Positions 27,874-36,687 of a stretch of DNA of 64,000 nucleotides are shown here, in pieces (positions within the stretch are counted from its first letter, which is position 1; the number at the start of each line of letters is the position of its first letter). The translations under genes and the position numbers were made by a program. Under the pieces are notes generated by a model. The model saw only the letters and a list, made by a program, of their open reading frames with translations. It did not search any database and was not told the origin of the DNA. This DNA is from Pseudomonas taeanensis MS-3. Lineage in GTDB: Bacteria > Pseudomonadota > Gammaproteobacteria > Pseudomonadales > Pseudomonadaceae. The stretch spans positions 186,001 to 250,000 of the forward strand of contig NZ_AWSQ01000009.1 of the NCBI RefSeq assembly GCF_000498575.2, given 5' to 3'.

Positions 27874-28308
27874 ATGTCGCAATCAGATCAACACCGTTTC
27901 GCCATGCAAGTCGCCCAATTATCCCGCGCCTGGCGCGCCGAACTGGATCGCCGTCTGGTCGGGCTCGGTCTGTCACAGGCCCGCTGGCTGGTGCTCCTGC
28001 ATTTGTCCCGTTTCGAAGAACTGCCCACCCAGCGCGAGCTGGCGCAAAGCGTCGGGGTCGAGGGCCCGACCCTGGCCCGTCTACTGGATAGCCTGGAAGC
28101 CCAGGATCTGGTCAGCCGTCAGGCGGTGCCTGAGGATCGCAGGGCGAAGAAAATCGCCTTGCGTCCTCAAGCCCAACCGCTGATCGAAAAGATCGAGGCG
28201 ATCTCCACCCAACTGCGCCAGGAGCTGTTCGCCGGCATCGACGAAGAAGAACTGCGCCGCTGTCAGCAGGTGCATAAGCAGATTCTGAGCAACCTGGAAA
28301 AGCGTTAA
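27874..28308 (+). CDS. MarR-family regulator, SlyA-like
   Basis: The 144-residue protein has the MarR winged helix: SQARWLVLLHLSRF, a recognition region VEGPTLARLLDSLEAQDLV, and the wing PEDRRAKKIALR. The RRAKK wing and GVEGPTLARLLD are typical of the SlyA branch. Its stop overlaps the MFS gene start by one base (TAATG), so the two are translationally coupled. A near-consensus SlyA box lies upstream, suggesting a repressor that senses a small ligand and controls its own exporter operon. Confidence 0.93.
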   Translation: MSQSDQHRFAMQVAQLSRAWRAELDRRLVGLGLSQARWLVLLHLSRFEELPTQRELAQSVGVEGPTLARLLDSLEAQDLVSRQAVPEDRRAKKIALRPQAQPLIEKIEAISTQLRQELFAGIDEEELRRCQQVHKQILSNLEKR

Positions 28309-29711
28309 TGCAGCAGGACCTGCAGACCCTGCATGCGCACTTCGGTGCGCGCTACCCGCAGTGGCTGCTGAGTGTACTGATGGTTGGCAGCATGGCGATG
28401 GTGCTGGCGTCGACCAGCATCAATGTGGCCCTGCCGGCGATCATGGCGGATTTCGCAATTGGCCGGCCCCTAGCGCAGTGGCTGTCCACCGGCTTTCTGG
28501 CGGCGATGACCGCCGGTCTGTTGTTGGCAACCTGGGCGCATGCGCGGTTCGGTGCCCGACGCACTGCGCAGCTCGGCCTGTTGCTGTTTATCTTCAGCTC
28601 GTTATTGGCGCTGGCGGCGCAAGCGGCCTGGCAGCTGATCGCCCTGCGCATCGTCCAGGGCTTGTGCGCCGGGATCATCCAGCCATTGGCCATGGTGCTG
28701 ATCTTTCGCGTATTCGCCGAGGGTGGGCGTGGCATGGCTCTGGGGTTGTATGGCCTGGGGGTAATGGTCGCGCCGACACTGGGGCCGACCATCGGTGGCT
28801 ATCTGGTCGACCATTTCGGCTGGGTGGCGGTGTTCTGGCTGCCATTGCCGATGTGCCTGCTGGCACTGCTGGGTGGCTATTGGTTGCTGCCCAGCCAGCG
28901 TGAACGTACCACTCCGTTTTTGGATGTCTGGGCTTTTGTACTGCTCTGTCTGGCGTTGTTCAGCATACTCGGCGCTCTGGCAGAGGCGCAGCGGTTTGCC
29001 TGGAGCGAGGTGCGCGTGTGGGCGACAACCCTGATAGGCATGCTGGCATTCGCCGGATTTTTCGCGCGCAGCCGTAGCAGCGACAAACCGCTGCTGCCCC
29101 TGGGGTTGTGGCGCCACGCCGGTTTCCGTAGTGCCAGCTGGGTGGCATTGACCCTGGGCATGGGCCTGTATGGCTCGACCTATCTGATCCCGTTGTACTT
29201 GCAAACGATTGAAGGTTTCAGCGCCGGGCGCGCCGGATTGCTCTTGCTGCCGACTGGGGTGTTGATGGGGGTTGCTTCCTTCGTCGGCGGTTGGTTGAGC
29301 GATCAGCTCTCGGCAGCTTTGCTGTTAATCAGCGGTTTGCTTGTCTTCGCTTTGTCGGCAGCCGGCTTGGGTTGGCTCGAACAGGGGGCCTCATTCGCCG
29401 TGTTGTGTTTCTGGGCGAGTGTCGGCCGGGTCGGGCTTGGTTTGCTGTTGCCGGCTCTGAGTACCGGCTCGCTGGATATTCTAAGCCCGCAGGAACTGGC
29501 TCAGGGCGCGGGTGCCATCACCTTCGTGCGCCAACTGGGCGGCGCCTTTGGGGTCAATCTACTGACCTTCTTTCTGGAGTGGCGGCACAGTGCCGAAGGC
29601 GGCACCCGAGTGGCCGAGGCGTTGGCTTTCCAGCAAAGCTTTTGGCTGATGGCAGCCGTCTTCGCGTTGACGGTACTGGCGGCCCGGGGCGTGCGCTCGA
29701 CAGTGCACTGA
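28308..29711 (+). CDS. MFS drug/multidrug exporter, DHA2 (EmrB/QacA) type
   Basis: The 467-residue protein has about 14 hydrophobic segments, typical of DHA2 exporters. Motif-C-like GLYGLGVMVAPTLGPTIGGY follows helix 4-5, and a motif-A-like WAHARFGARR lies in the first loop. It would expel a toxic compound in exchange for protons. It overlaps the SlyA-like gene by one base and is presumably derepressed by its ligand. The substrate cannot be read from sequence. Confidence 0.92.
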   Translation: MQQDLQTLHAHFGARYPQWLLSVLMVGSMAMVLASTSINVALPAIMADFAIGRPLAQWLSTGFLAAMTAGLLLATWAHARFGARRTAQLGLLLFIFSSLLALAAQAAWQLIALRIVQGLCAGIIQPLAMVLIFRVFAEGGRGMALGLYGLGVMVAPTLGPTIGGYLVDHFGWVAVFWLPLPMCLLALLGGYWLLPSQRERTTPFLDVWAFVLLCLALFSILGALAEAQRFAWSEVRVWATTLIGMLAFAGFFARSRSSDKPLLPLGLWRHAGFRSASWVALTLGMGLYGSTYLIPLYLQTIEGFSAGRAGLLLLPTGVLMGVASFVGGWLSDQLSAALLLISGLLVFALSAAGLGWLEQGASFAVLCFWASVGRVGLGLLLPALSTGSLDILSPQELAQGAGAITFVRQLGGAFGVNLLTFFLEWRHSAEGGTRVAEALAFQQSFWLMAAVFALTVLAARGVRSTVH

Positions 29712-29981
29712 CACCTGGAACAGCCAATTATTTGTTCGTCAGCTTTCTGGCTGTTGGTCTAGGCTTTTGCGTATCATGGCCATCTGCCTCATCACTGTGC
29801 GCCTACCAGAACGCGCATGTCTGTTAATAGTGGCCATACTCATTTTTTAGTCGGGCCAACACGGAAGTTGCTCTCGACAGGTGTTTTTGTCGCGCCGTTT
29901 GTTTCACCACGGACAGGATGTGCATGCCCATGGCGTGCAGTGGTGCCACTTTAGCGGGGCGGGGTTACCGGGGGAGGGCGC

Positions 29982-32078
29982 ATGACTCGGGTTCGACAGT
30001 TATTGATTGGCCTTGCATCAAGCTCGGCGGTTTATTCGGCTATGGTCCCGGCTTTGGGGCTGGGCGAAATTACTCTGCATTCGGCGTTAAGTCAGCCATT
30101 AGAGGCTGAGATTGAACTGTTGGAGGTCGCCGATCTCAGCGCCAACGATTTGCAGGTACGGCTCGCACCTGTTGAGGCGTTTAATCGCTCTGGTGTTGAT
30201 CGCCTGTTTTTCCTGAATGACCTGCGGTTTACCCCGGTGCTACGCGGTGGCAAGAGTGTGATTCGCGTGGTGTCGAATCAGCCAGTGCGTGAGCCTTACC
30301 TGAACTTCATTGTCGAAGTGGCGCGGCCCAATGGTCGTCTGCTGCGCGAATACACTTTGCTTATCGACCCGCCCAACTCCTCTGCCTTTCGTGCCGTTGC
30401 TCAGGTGTCTGGGGCTCAAGCGAGCGCGCCTCGGGCTAGGGTAGGGATAACCCCTAGGGCCTCAGTAGCGCCACGCGAACTACCGACCACGGCGCTGGGT
30501 GAGCATTACCGGGTAAGCCGAGGTGACAGCCTGTGGACGATTGCCGCCGGCTTGCGCGCAGCAGGCAGTACTGTTTCTCAGCAGCGCTTGATGGGCGATA
30601 TCCATGCGCTCAATCCCCAGGCGTTTAGCAATGGCGATATCGATCGGTTGAAGGCTGGGGCCGATTTGCTGCTGCCGGATGTGGCGGTCGCTGACATGGC
30701 GCCAAGTGAGGCACCGCCTGAGGCAGTGGCTGACGCGCAATCACCAGCCTCACCCGAGCAGACACTCGACACTCAGGCCGAACTGATCGTCCAGGTGCAG
30801 CGGCGAGTGGAGCAGGAGCTGGCCAGCCAGGCAGCGGAAAATCTTCAGTTGCAGCAGAGCTTCGCGGACATGCAGGCGCAGCTGCAGCAGTTGCAAGCGC
30901 AAATGAGCAGCAAGGATCAGCAGTTAGCCGCGTTACAGGCTGAGCTCGCGGCTCGGCAGGCGTTGGCTGAAGTGCGTCCTGTCTCTCCCGCAGTGATCAG
31001 TGTCGAGCCGGGCACTGGTCAGAAGAGCGAGCCGTCAGCGAATCAAACTGACAATTGGCTCCGTGCAGGTTTCACCGCGTTACTGCTGTTGCTGGCCGGG
31101 ATTTTCGGCCTGTTCTGGCGTGAGAAGCGGCGTGCTGCTGAGACCGGTCAGGACCCTGAGGTGCCAGCCGAGCCTGCCGTGGCTCCGTTAGAGACGCCGG
31201 CGCAACCGCTCAAAGTCAATACCTTGGTCGGCGACGAGGGTAGGTCGACGGATGCGTCTGTACGCACGCCCAGCTCTGTCGATGCGTTGGAAGGCGCGAA
31301 TATCTACATTGCTTATGGGCGCTTCAGTGAAGCCGCAGCGACGCTACGCAAGGCATTGGGCGCTCAGCCTGAACGCAGCGACATCCGTTTTCGCTTGCTG
31401 GAGGTGCTGGCGCAGTTAGGGGATGCTCAAGCATTTGCGCAAGAAGAGACTATTCTGCGCAACGCCGGGTTTACCTCCGTGCGTATTGACCAGCTCAAGG
31501 AGCGCCACCCTGGTTTGCTCGACGTTACTGCCGTTGATCCTCTGGACTCTGTGGTGCTGAACCTGGAGGAAGCACCGCTGCTGCCGTCAGCCGTAGCTGA
31601 GGAGCTGCAGGATGATGGCTTCCAGCTTAATTTGGATGACCTGTCGTTGGATGCTGACTGGGACCTGGCCAGCCCGTTTGCAGCGGCTGTGAGCAACAAA
31701 AAGGCGGCATCGGTTCAGGCCGATAGTGACTCGAGTCTCAGCAAACCCTCTGGCGCTTTTGACCTGACAGGCGAGCGGGATGCATTGAGCCCTTTTGCCG
31801 AGTCAATGCTGGTTGAGGAAACATCGGATGAAGGCTGGTTGCAGGAGGAGCTGGATGAGAATTTTGCCAAGCAGGCGCCAGTGGGCAGCCATGTTGTGCT
31901 GAGGGACCTCGATCAGCTGACCGAGAGCCGGGATAACTTGGCCAAGCTTAATCAAGCGCTGGCCTATATCGAACAAGGCAGTGTGGACAGTGCCTGCAGT
32001 ATCCTCAATGAAGTCATCAGTAACGGCGATGCACAGCAAAAGCAGGAAGCCCGCGAGCTGTTGGCCAAGATTGCCTAG
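29982..32078 (+). CDS. FimV-like protein (orphan, 698 aa)
   Basis: It begins after a strong GGGGGAGG site. An N-terminal signal-like segment is followed by the conserved FimV N-terminal domain (LGLGEITLHSALSQPLEAEI; RPNGRLLREYTLLIDPP). A LysM-like region (YRVSRGDSLWTIAAGL) lies at about 165-230, then a Gln-rich coiled coil (about 260-330), one transmembrane helix (FTALLLLLAGIFGLFW) and an acidic cytoplasmic part with TPR-like repeats (IYIAYGRFSEAAATLRKAL), ending in the FimV C-terminal domain. FimV organises polar type IV pilus and twitching proteins. It is shorter than P. aeruginosa FimV and not next to asd or truA, so it may be a paralogue. Confidence 0.86.
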   Translation: MTRVRQLLIGLASSSAVYSAMVPALGLGEITLHSALSQPLEAEIELLEVADLSANDLQVRLAPVEAFNRSGVDRLFFLNDLRFTPVLRGGKSVIRVVSNQPVREPYLNFIVEVARPNGRLLREYTLLIDPPNSSAFRAVAQVSGAQASAPRARVGITPRASVAPRELPTTALGEHYRVSRGDSLWTIAAGLRAAGSTVSQQRLMGDIHALNPQAFSNGDIDRLKAGADLLLPDVAVADMAPSEAPPEAVADAQSPASPEQTLDTQAELIVQVQRRVEQELASQAAENLQLQQSFADMQAQLQQLQAQMSSKDQQLAALQAELAARQALAEVRPVSPAVISVEPGTGQKSEPSANQTDNWLRAGFTALLLLLAGIFGLFWREKRRAAETGQDPEVPAEPAVAPLETPAQPLKVNTLVGDEGRSTDASVRTPSSVDALEGANIYIAYGRFSEAAATLRKALGAQPERSDIRFRLLEVLAQLGDAQAFAQEETILRNAGFTSVRIDQLKERHPGLLDVTAVDPLDSVVLNLEEAPLLPSAVAEELQDDGFQLNLDDLSLDADWDLASPFAAAVSNKKAASVQADSDSSLSKPSGAFDLTGERDALSPFAESMLVEETSDEGWLQEELDENFAKQAPVGSHVVLRDLDQLTESRDNLAKLNQALAYIEQGSVDSACSILNEVISNGDAQQKQEARELLAKIA

Positions 32079-32184
32079 TGGCCTCTACGGCTAGGGGGTA
32101 TCCGCAGGTAATGCTGGGTTTCTCACCACTGTTGTTTGACTGGGTTGCTAGGTGAGTAGCGGCCCGCTCTCTGCGAGTCGTTCC

Positions 32185-32478
32185 ATGTCCAATCAAAAAG
32201 CCGAAGTGGTCATCACCTATTGCACCCAGTGTCAGTGGTTGTTACGGGCGGCCTGGCTCGCTCAGGAGTTGTTGTCGACCTTTGCCGACGATCTCGGCAA
32301 AGTCAGCCTGGAACCAGGCAGCGGTGGGGTATTTCGCATCACCTGCAATGGCGTACAAATCTGGGAGCGCAAGGCCGATGGTGGTTTTCCCGAGGCCAAG
32401 GTGCTCAAACAGAAGGTGCGCGATCAGATCGACCCGCAGCGCGACCTTGGCCACAGCGATCGTCCACGCGATCTATGA
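32185..32478 (+). CDS. SelW/SelT/SelH (Rdx) family selenoprotein-like redox protein
   Basis: The 97-residue protein begins ITYCTQCQWLLRAAWLAQEL, with the CxxC redox motif of the thioredoxin-like Rdx family. The later FRITCNGVQIWERKADGGFP and KVLKQKVRDQIDP are family features. Here both active-site positions are Cys; there is no selenocysteine. The ATG at 32185 gives the usual length; a GTG at 32152 is possible. Function is unresolved. It lies between the fimV-like gene and the convergent EamA gene. Confidence 0.86.
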   Translation: MSNQKAEVVITYCTQCQWLLRAAWLAQELLSTFADDLGKVSLEPGSGGVFRITCNGVQIWERKADGGFPEAKVLKQKVRDQIDPQRDLGHSDRPRDL

Positions 32479-32519
32479 CTTCTGCTGAAACGGCCTTCGC
32501 TTGGCCATCTTGCTGACTG

Positions 32520-33371
32520 TCAGCGTGCCATGCGGGCCGAGGCGAAGATCGCCAGGATGATCAGCGCCCCCCCGGCGAACATGCGCAGCGTGGGCACTTC
32601 GTTGAACAACCACCAGGCGAAGGCGATGCCATAGACCGGTTCCAGGGCGAAGATTACCGCTGCGCTTCGGGCCTTGATCACGCGCAGGCTGGCAACGAAC
32701 AGGCTGTGCGCCAGGCCGGTACAGAACACCCCGAGCATGGCCAGCCAGAACCAGTCGAGCAGGCTCAAGTCGCTCAACAGTGGCCAGGCGAACGGCATGA
32801 AGCAGGCCAGCAAGGTGAGGTTCTGGCACAGTGCGGCCTGAACCGGGTCGATGCCGCTCGTGCTCACACGGTTAAGCAGCGAGAGCAGGGCGAACAGCAA
32901 GCCGGACAGAACCGCCCAGAGCAGACCTGTGGTGGCCTGGCTGGCCAGGTCGAAATTCGGCGTGACTAGAACCAGACCCAGGGTCACTATGCCGACCATG
33001 GCGAATTCACTGGGGCGCGTGCGCTCGCGAAACAGCACGCCTTCCAGTAACACGGTAAACGCTGGAAAGCTGGCAAAACCCAGGGTGGCGATGGCCACAC
33101 CCGAGACTTTCACCGCCTCGAAGAAGGTCAGCCAATGACTACCGAGCAGGATTCCGCCCACTGCCAGCAAGCCAAGCTGACGCCAGCCAATCGGTTGCCT
33201 ATGGGCTTGCTTGAACAGCTGGGCAAACAGTGCCAGGGCCAGCACGGCGAACAGGCCGCGGCCAGCGGCAATGGCCAGCGGTGTGGTCAAGGCCAGCTTG
33301 CCGAAAATCCCCGAGAGGCCGAACAGCAGGGCGCCCAGGTGAATCGCCAGCAAGGCTTTACGTTCGGTCAT
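32520..33371 (-). CDS. EamA/DMT-family transporter
   Basis: The 283-residue protein has about ten transmembrane helices in two EamA halves (LLFGLSGIFGKLALTTPLAI; ALLSLLNRVSTSGIDPVQAAL). Members export small metabolites or drugs; no substrate is evident. Its start overlaps the stop of csaA by four bases (ATGA), so the two are translationally coupled on the minus strand. Confidence 0.9.
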   Translation of the reverse strand: MTERKALLAIHLGALLFGLSGIFGKLALTTPLAIAAGRGLFAVLALALFAQLFKQAHRQPIGWRQLGLLAVGGILLGSHWLTFFEAVKVSGVAIATLGFASFPAFTVLLEGVLFRERTRPSEFAMVGIVTLGLVLVTPNFDLASQATTGLLWAVLSGLLFALLSLLNRVSTSGIDPVQAALCQNLTLLACFMPFAWPLLSDLSLLDWFWLAMLGVFCTGLAHSLFVASLRVIKARSAAVIFALEPVYGIAFAWWLFNEVPTLRMFAGGALIILAIFASARMAR

Positions 33372-33703
33372 GCCAGGCGTGCCCCGTTGGGCAGTGGCTT
33401 GTCGAAACTAGCCAAGACCACCCGGTTATCCGCGTCGTACACGCCGGTCACCAGCACTTCCGAGCGCACCCCTGCGATACGTTTCGGGGCGAAGTTGCAC
33501 ACGCACAGCACCTGCCGTCCGAGCAGGTCGCAGCTACGGTAGTGCGCGGTGAGCTGGGCGCTGGAGGTCTTCACACCGAGCTCACCGAGGTCGACCTGTA
33601 GCACATAGGCCGGTTTCACTGCTTTTTCGTTCGGCTCGGCCGACACAACCGTACCTACACGTAATTCCACCCGCTGAAAGTCGTCCCACTCAATGTGCTG
33701 CAT
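33368..33703 (-). CDS. csaA: CsaA-type tRNA-binding-domain protein
   Basis: The 111-residue single-domain protein has the tRNA-binding OB fold found in CsaA and the C-terminus of MetRS (FQRVELRVGTVVSAEPNEKA; AYVLQVDLGELGVKTSSAQL; VCNFAPKRIAGVRSEVLVTG). CsaA is described as a secretion-related chaperone in Bacillus and a dimeric tRNA-binding protein elsewhere. It is the first gene of an overlapping pair with the EamA transporter. Confidence 0.9.
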   Translation of the reverse strand: MQHIEWDDFQRVELRVGTVVSAEPNEKAVKPAYVLQVDLGELGVKTSSAQLTAHYRSCDLLGRQVLCVCNFAPKRIAGVRSEVLVTGVYDADNRVVLASFDKPLPNGARLA

Positions 33704-33794
33704 AACGCCTCCGATTTTATGGCTGTATGCAGTCTAGGGGGCGCAGTTGCCTGTGTCTGTCGCGGGAGTCGCGTGGCTTGTCGCGTTACTCGCG

Positions 33795-34547
33795 TTACTC
33801 GCGCAGCTGGCGCAAGGCGCGTGGGGTGCAGCCAAATTGTCGCGAAAGTGCCGCGGTAAACGCACTTTGCGAATGGTAGCCAACTCGCGCGGCGATCTCG
33901 CCGACGGCCAGTTGGCTGGTTTGCAGCAAGTGCCGGCCCAACTGCAGACGTCTGAAACGCACATACTCCATCGGCGTTTGCCCGATTTCGTCGAGAAAAC
34001 GCACATGAAAACGTGCCGTAGACAGTCCGACCAGGCGTGCCAGGTCGGCGACCTGCAACGGGTGCGCGGCATGTCGATCGATATGCATGTCGATCACACT
34101 CAGCGGCAAGCGTTGGATGGCATCCAGGCAAGGTCGCTCGCTGCTGAGGCTGGCCAGCAGCAGGGCGGCGCCTTGTTCGGCGATTACCGGGTCATTGACC
34201 GGGCTGGCAGCCAGCCAACTGACCAACTGGCTCTGCGCGGGGGCGAGGTTCAGTGGGCCGGGTTGCTCGAGCAGGCGTCGGCTGGCATCTGCATGCGCGC
34301 CCAGGCGTTGCTCGAGCCACTGCTCCGAGGGCACATCGAGCACCAGGCACTGACTGCCGCTGCGGCTGCCGCAGGCATGGCGAGCGCCTGCGGGCACCAC
34401 GGCGAGGGTCTGGCGGATCACCTGGCTACCCTGGCCGGCGACTTCGAACTCAAGCGTTCCGCTCAGGCCGAACACCAGCTGCGGGTGGGCGTGGCTGTGG
34501 CTGAGCAGTTCATGGCTGTAGTGACGCAAGGAGAGCAGCGAAGGCAT
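33795..34547 (-). CDS. AraC-family regulator with cupin N-terminal domain
   Basis: The protein is 250 residues from the ATG at 34547, with GAGGA eight bases upstream; a longer frame to 34664 lacks such a site. An N-terminal cupin (YSHELLSHSHAHPQLVFG; PAGARHACGSRSGS) precedes two C-terminal helix-turn-helix motifs (LQVADLARLVGLSTARFHVR; VGEIAARVGYHSQSAFTAAL). It faces the PlcP-Agt-like operon divergently, with the Pho-box-like repeats in between. The target and inducer are unknown. Confidence 0.92.
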   Translation of the reverse strand: MPSLLSLRHYSHELLSHSHAHPQLVFGLSGTLEFEVAGQGSQVIRQTLAVVPAGARHACGSRSGSQCLVLDVPSEQWLEQRLGAHADASRRLLEQPGPLNLAPAQSQLVSWLAASPVNDPVIAEQGAALLLASLSSERPCLDAIQRLPLSVIDMHIDRHAAHPLQVADLARLVGLSTARFHVRFLDEIGQTPMEYVRFRRLQLGRHLLQTSQLAVGEIAARVGYHSQSAFTAALSRQFGCTPRALRQLRE

Positions 34548-34654
34548 GCGGGAATCCTCGAACAAGGTGTTCAGTCTATCAGGCTGTTGCGAGCTGCAGC
34601 AGCCACGCCCGCCAGCCTCCTCAAGGCTCGGTAAATCACAGTCGTGGGTCACGC

Positions 34655-34683
34655 TCGTCATCAAACTGCCATGGCGTAGTCAT
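34655..34683 (+). promoter_or_regulatory. Pho-box-like triple direct repeat
   Basis: Three 7-mers at exactly 11-base spacing resemble the PhoB half-site CTGTCAT: TCGTCAT (34655-34661, 5/7), CTGCCAT (34666-34672, 6/7) and TAGTCAT (34677-34683, 5/7). The last ends 53 bases before the metallophosphoesterase start. Phosphate-starvation control would fit the PlcP-Agt reading of the operon. A matching -10 is not obvious. Confidence 0.55.
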
Positions 34684-34736
34684 AAACGCTTCACCGCCGC
34701 CCCGCAAGCTCGAGAAAACCCTGATGGAGGCCGTCC

Positions 34737-35561
34737 ATGAGCAGCGCAGAACTGGTTAAGCCCAGTCGTAAGCAACGGGTCCGCACACTGTGGATCTCCG
34801 ATGTGCACCTGGGCACGCGGGATTGTCAGGCCGAGCATCTCGCCGCGTTCCTCAAGCGCTATCAGGCAGACAAGGTCTATCTGGTCGGCGACATCATTGA
34901 TGGCTGGAAGCTGCGCGGCGGAATGTACTGGCCGCAGGCACACACGAACGTGATTCGCCGCTTGTTGACCATGAGCAAGCGCGGCACCGAAGTGATTTAC
35001 GTCACCGGCAATCATGACGAGTTTCTGCGCGGTTACTCCAGCCTGGTGCTCGGCAATATCCAGCTGGTCGATGAGGCTGAGCACGTCACCGCCGACGGCC
35101 GTCGGCTGCTGGTGATTCATGGCGATCAGTTCGATGTGATCACCCGTTACCATCGCTGGCTGGCCTTCCTCGGCGATTCCGCCTACGAGCTCACCCTGAC
35201 TCTCAACCGCTGGCTCAATCACTGGCGCCGCCGTTACGGCTACGGCTATTGGTCGCTGTCGGCGTACCTCAAGCATAAGGTCAAGAGTGCGGTGAGTTTC
35301 ATCAGCGACTTCGAGGAGGCGATCGTCCACGAGTGCGTCAAACGCGGGTTCAACGGAGTGGTCTGCGGGCATATTCATCATGCCGAGATCCGTCCGATGG
35401 GCGAGGTGGAATACATGAATTGTGGTGACTGGGTCGAGTCCTGCAGCGCCTTGATCGAGCACCTGGATGGCCGCATCGAACTGTATCGTCTGGCCGAAGA
35501 ACAAGCCCATGAGGCTCTGCAGGCTGCTGAGCAGGTGGCAGTAGTCGAGCCGGCCGCATGA
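34737..35561 (+). CDS. Metallophosphoesterase, UDP-diacylglucosamine diphosphatase-like (PlcP-type candidate)
   Basis: The 274-residue calcineurin-like phosphoesterase has all metal-binding blocks: SDVHLGT, GDIIDGW, GNHDEF, HGDQFD and GHIHHAEI. It resembles LpxH/YbbF-type diphosphatases and the phospholipase C PlcP, which removes phosphorylated head groups from membrane phospholipids during phosphate starvation. Its stop overlaps the start of a GT-B glycosyltransferase by four bases (ATGA). A PlcP-Agt pair makes phosphorus-free glycolipids, and Pho-box-like repeats lie upstream. A simple LpxH paralogue is the alternative. Family is secure; the specific role is inferred. Confidence 0.88.
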   Translation: MSSAELVKPSRKQRVRTLWISDVHLGTRDCQAEHLAAFLKRYQADKVYLVGDIIDGWKLRGGMYWPQAHTNVIRRLLTMSKRGTEVIYVTGNHDEFLRGYSSLVLGNIQLVDEAEHVTADGRRLLVIHGDQFDVITRYHRWLAFLGDSAYELTLTLNRWLNHWRRRYGYGYWSLSAYLKHKVKSAVSFISDFEEAIVHECVKRGFNGVVCGHIHHAEIRPMGEVEYMNCGDWVESCSALIEHLDGRIELYRLAEEQAHEALQAAEQVAVVEPAA

Positions 35562-36595
35562 GAGTCCTGATTGTCTCGGACGCCTGGCTGCCGCAGGTCA
35601 ATGGTGTGGTCACCAGCCTCCAGGCCCTGGTCGGCGAGCTGCGCGGCTTGGGTCATCAGGTCAAGCTCTTGTCGCCGCAGGACTTCCGCTCCCGACCCTG
35701 TCCGACCTATCCGGAGATTCCCCTGGTGTGGGATCTCTGGCGAGTCGGGCCGGCGATCCGTGATTTCCAGCCTGACTGCGTCCATCTTGCCACCGAAGGG
35801 CCGCTCGGTTGGGCGGCCAGGCGCTGGTTGGGCAAGCGCGGTCTGGCGTTTTCCAGTGCGATCCACACGCGCTTTCCCGAATACATCAGCAGCCGCTGGT
35901 CCTGGCTGCCGTTGCGCTGGGGCTATGCCTACCTGCGCGCCTTCCACCGCCCCAGTCGGGCGGTGCTGGTGACCACCGAGCGGCTGCGTCAGGAGTTTGC
36001 TGGTTGGGGGCTGCAGCGCCTCGCGCTGTGGCGCAAAGGCGTCGATACACGACTGTTTCATCCGCTAGCGCCAGCACCGGACACTACGCAAGCGGTGTTC
36101 CTGTACGTCGGGCGCATTGCCCCGGAGAAGAATCTCGAAGCCTTCCTCGCCCTCGAGCTGCCGGGGGAGATGCAGGTGGTCGGCGATGGCCCGCAGCGTG
36201 AGACGCTGCAGGCGCGTTATCCGCAGGTGAAATTTCTCGGCTATCGGCATGGCGCCGACTTGGCGCGGGCTTATCAACAGGCCAGCGTGCTGGTGTTTCC
36301 GTCGCGCACCGACACTTATGGATTGGTGATGCTCGAAGCCTTGGCTTGTGGCACACCGGTGGCGGCATTCCCCGTGCCGGGGCCATTGGATGTGCTGCAG
36401 GCGGGCGTCAACGGAGTGATGGCGGAGAACCTGGGCGAGGCTTGTCTGGCGGCTCTGCAACTGGACCGGGCGCACTGCGCCGAGCTGGCGACGCGAGAGT
36501 CCTGGCGTGCCTCGGCGCTGCAATTTCTGGCTGAGCAACCCTTGCTGGATGGCGAACTGTGCCGCGGTTCCAAGGTAGTGGCGTCAAGCGGTTAG
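35558..36595 (+). CDS. Family 4 glycosyltransferase (Agt-type candidate)
   Basis: The 345-residue GT-B glycosyltransferase has an N-terminal acceptor domain (DAWLPQVNGVVTSLQALV; HTRFPEY), the donor-side GRIAPEKNLEAFL, and the E-x7-E region DTYGLVMLEALACGTPVAAF. This subgroup includes glycolipid-forming transferases that glycosylate diacylglycerol. It is translationally coupled to the metallophosphoesterase by a four-base overlap, so product hand-off (diacylglycerol to glycolipid) is plausible. Mannosyltransferases of this fold are an alternative. Confidence 0.9.
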   Translation: MRVLIVSDAWLPQVNGVVTSLQALVGELRGLGHQVKLLSPQDFRSRPCPTYPEIPLVWDLWRVGPAIRDFQPDCVHLATEGPLGWAARRWLGKRGLAFSSAIHTRFPEYISSRWSWLPLRWGYAYLRAFHRPSRAVLVTTERLRQEFAGWGLQRLALWRKGVDTRLFHPLAPAPDTTQAVFLYVGRIAPEKNLEAFLALELPGEMQVVGDGPQRETLQARYPQVKFLGYRHGADLARAYQQASVLVFPSRTDTYGLVMLEALACGTPVAAFPVPGPLDVLQAGVNGVMAENLGEACLAALQLDRAHCAELATRESWRASALQFLAEQPLLDGELCRGSKVVASSG

Positions 36596-36615
36596 CGGCA
36601 GACGGTGGTGTGTTC

Positions 36616-36637
36616 GTAGCCCGGATGGAATCCGGGG
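36616..36637. repeat. GTAGCCCGGATG-type intergenic palindrome, single arm
   Basis: A hairpin CCCGGAT-GGA-ATCCGGG in the gap between the glycosyltransferase and cyaB. It shares GTAGCCCGGATG(G/A)AATCCGGG with the left arm of the 7019 element. It may help end both convergent transcripts. Confidence 0.65.
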
Positions 36638-36687
36638 CAGCGTAGCCCCCACCCGGTCTATACCAATCGACAGCACTGGCGCCCGCC

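Noticed and set aside
29719..29755. Inverted repeat AACAGCCA/TGGCTGTT after the MFS gene as a terminator
   Set aside because: The loop is 21 bases and no T-run follows, so an intrinsic terminator is not supported.
33760..33800. Short GCGTTACTC tandem repeats resembling a CRISPR or microsatellite
   Set aside because: Only two to three imperfect short units at the end of the AraC gene, with no spacers and no cas genes.
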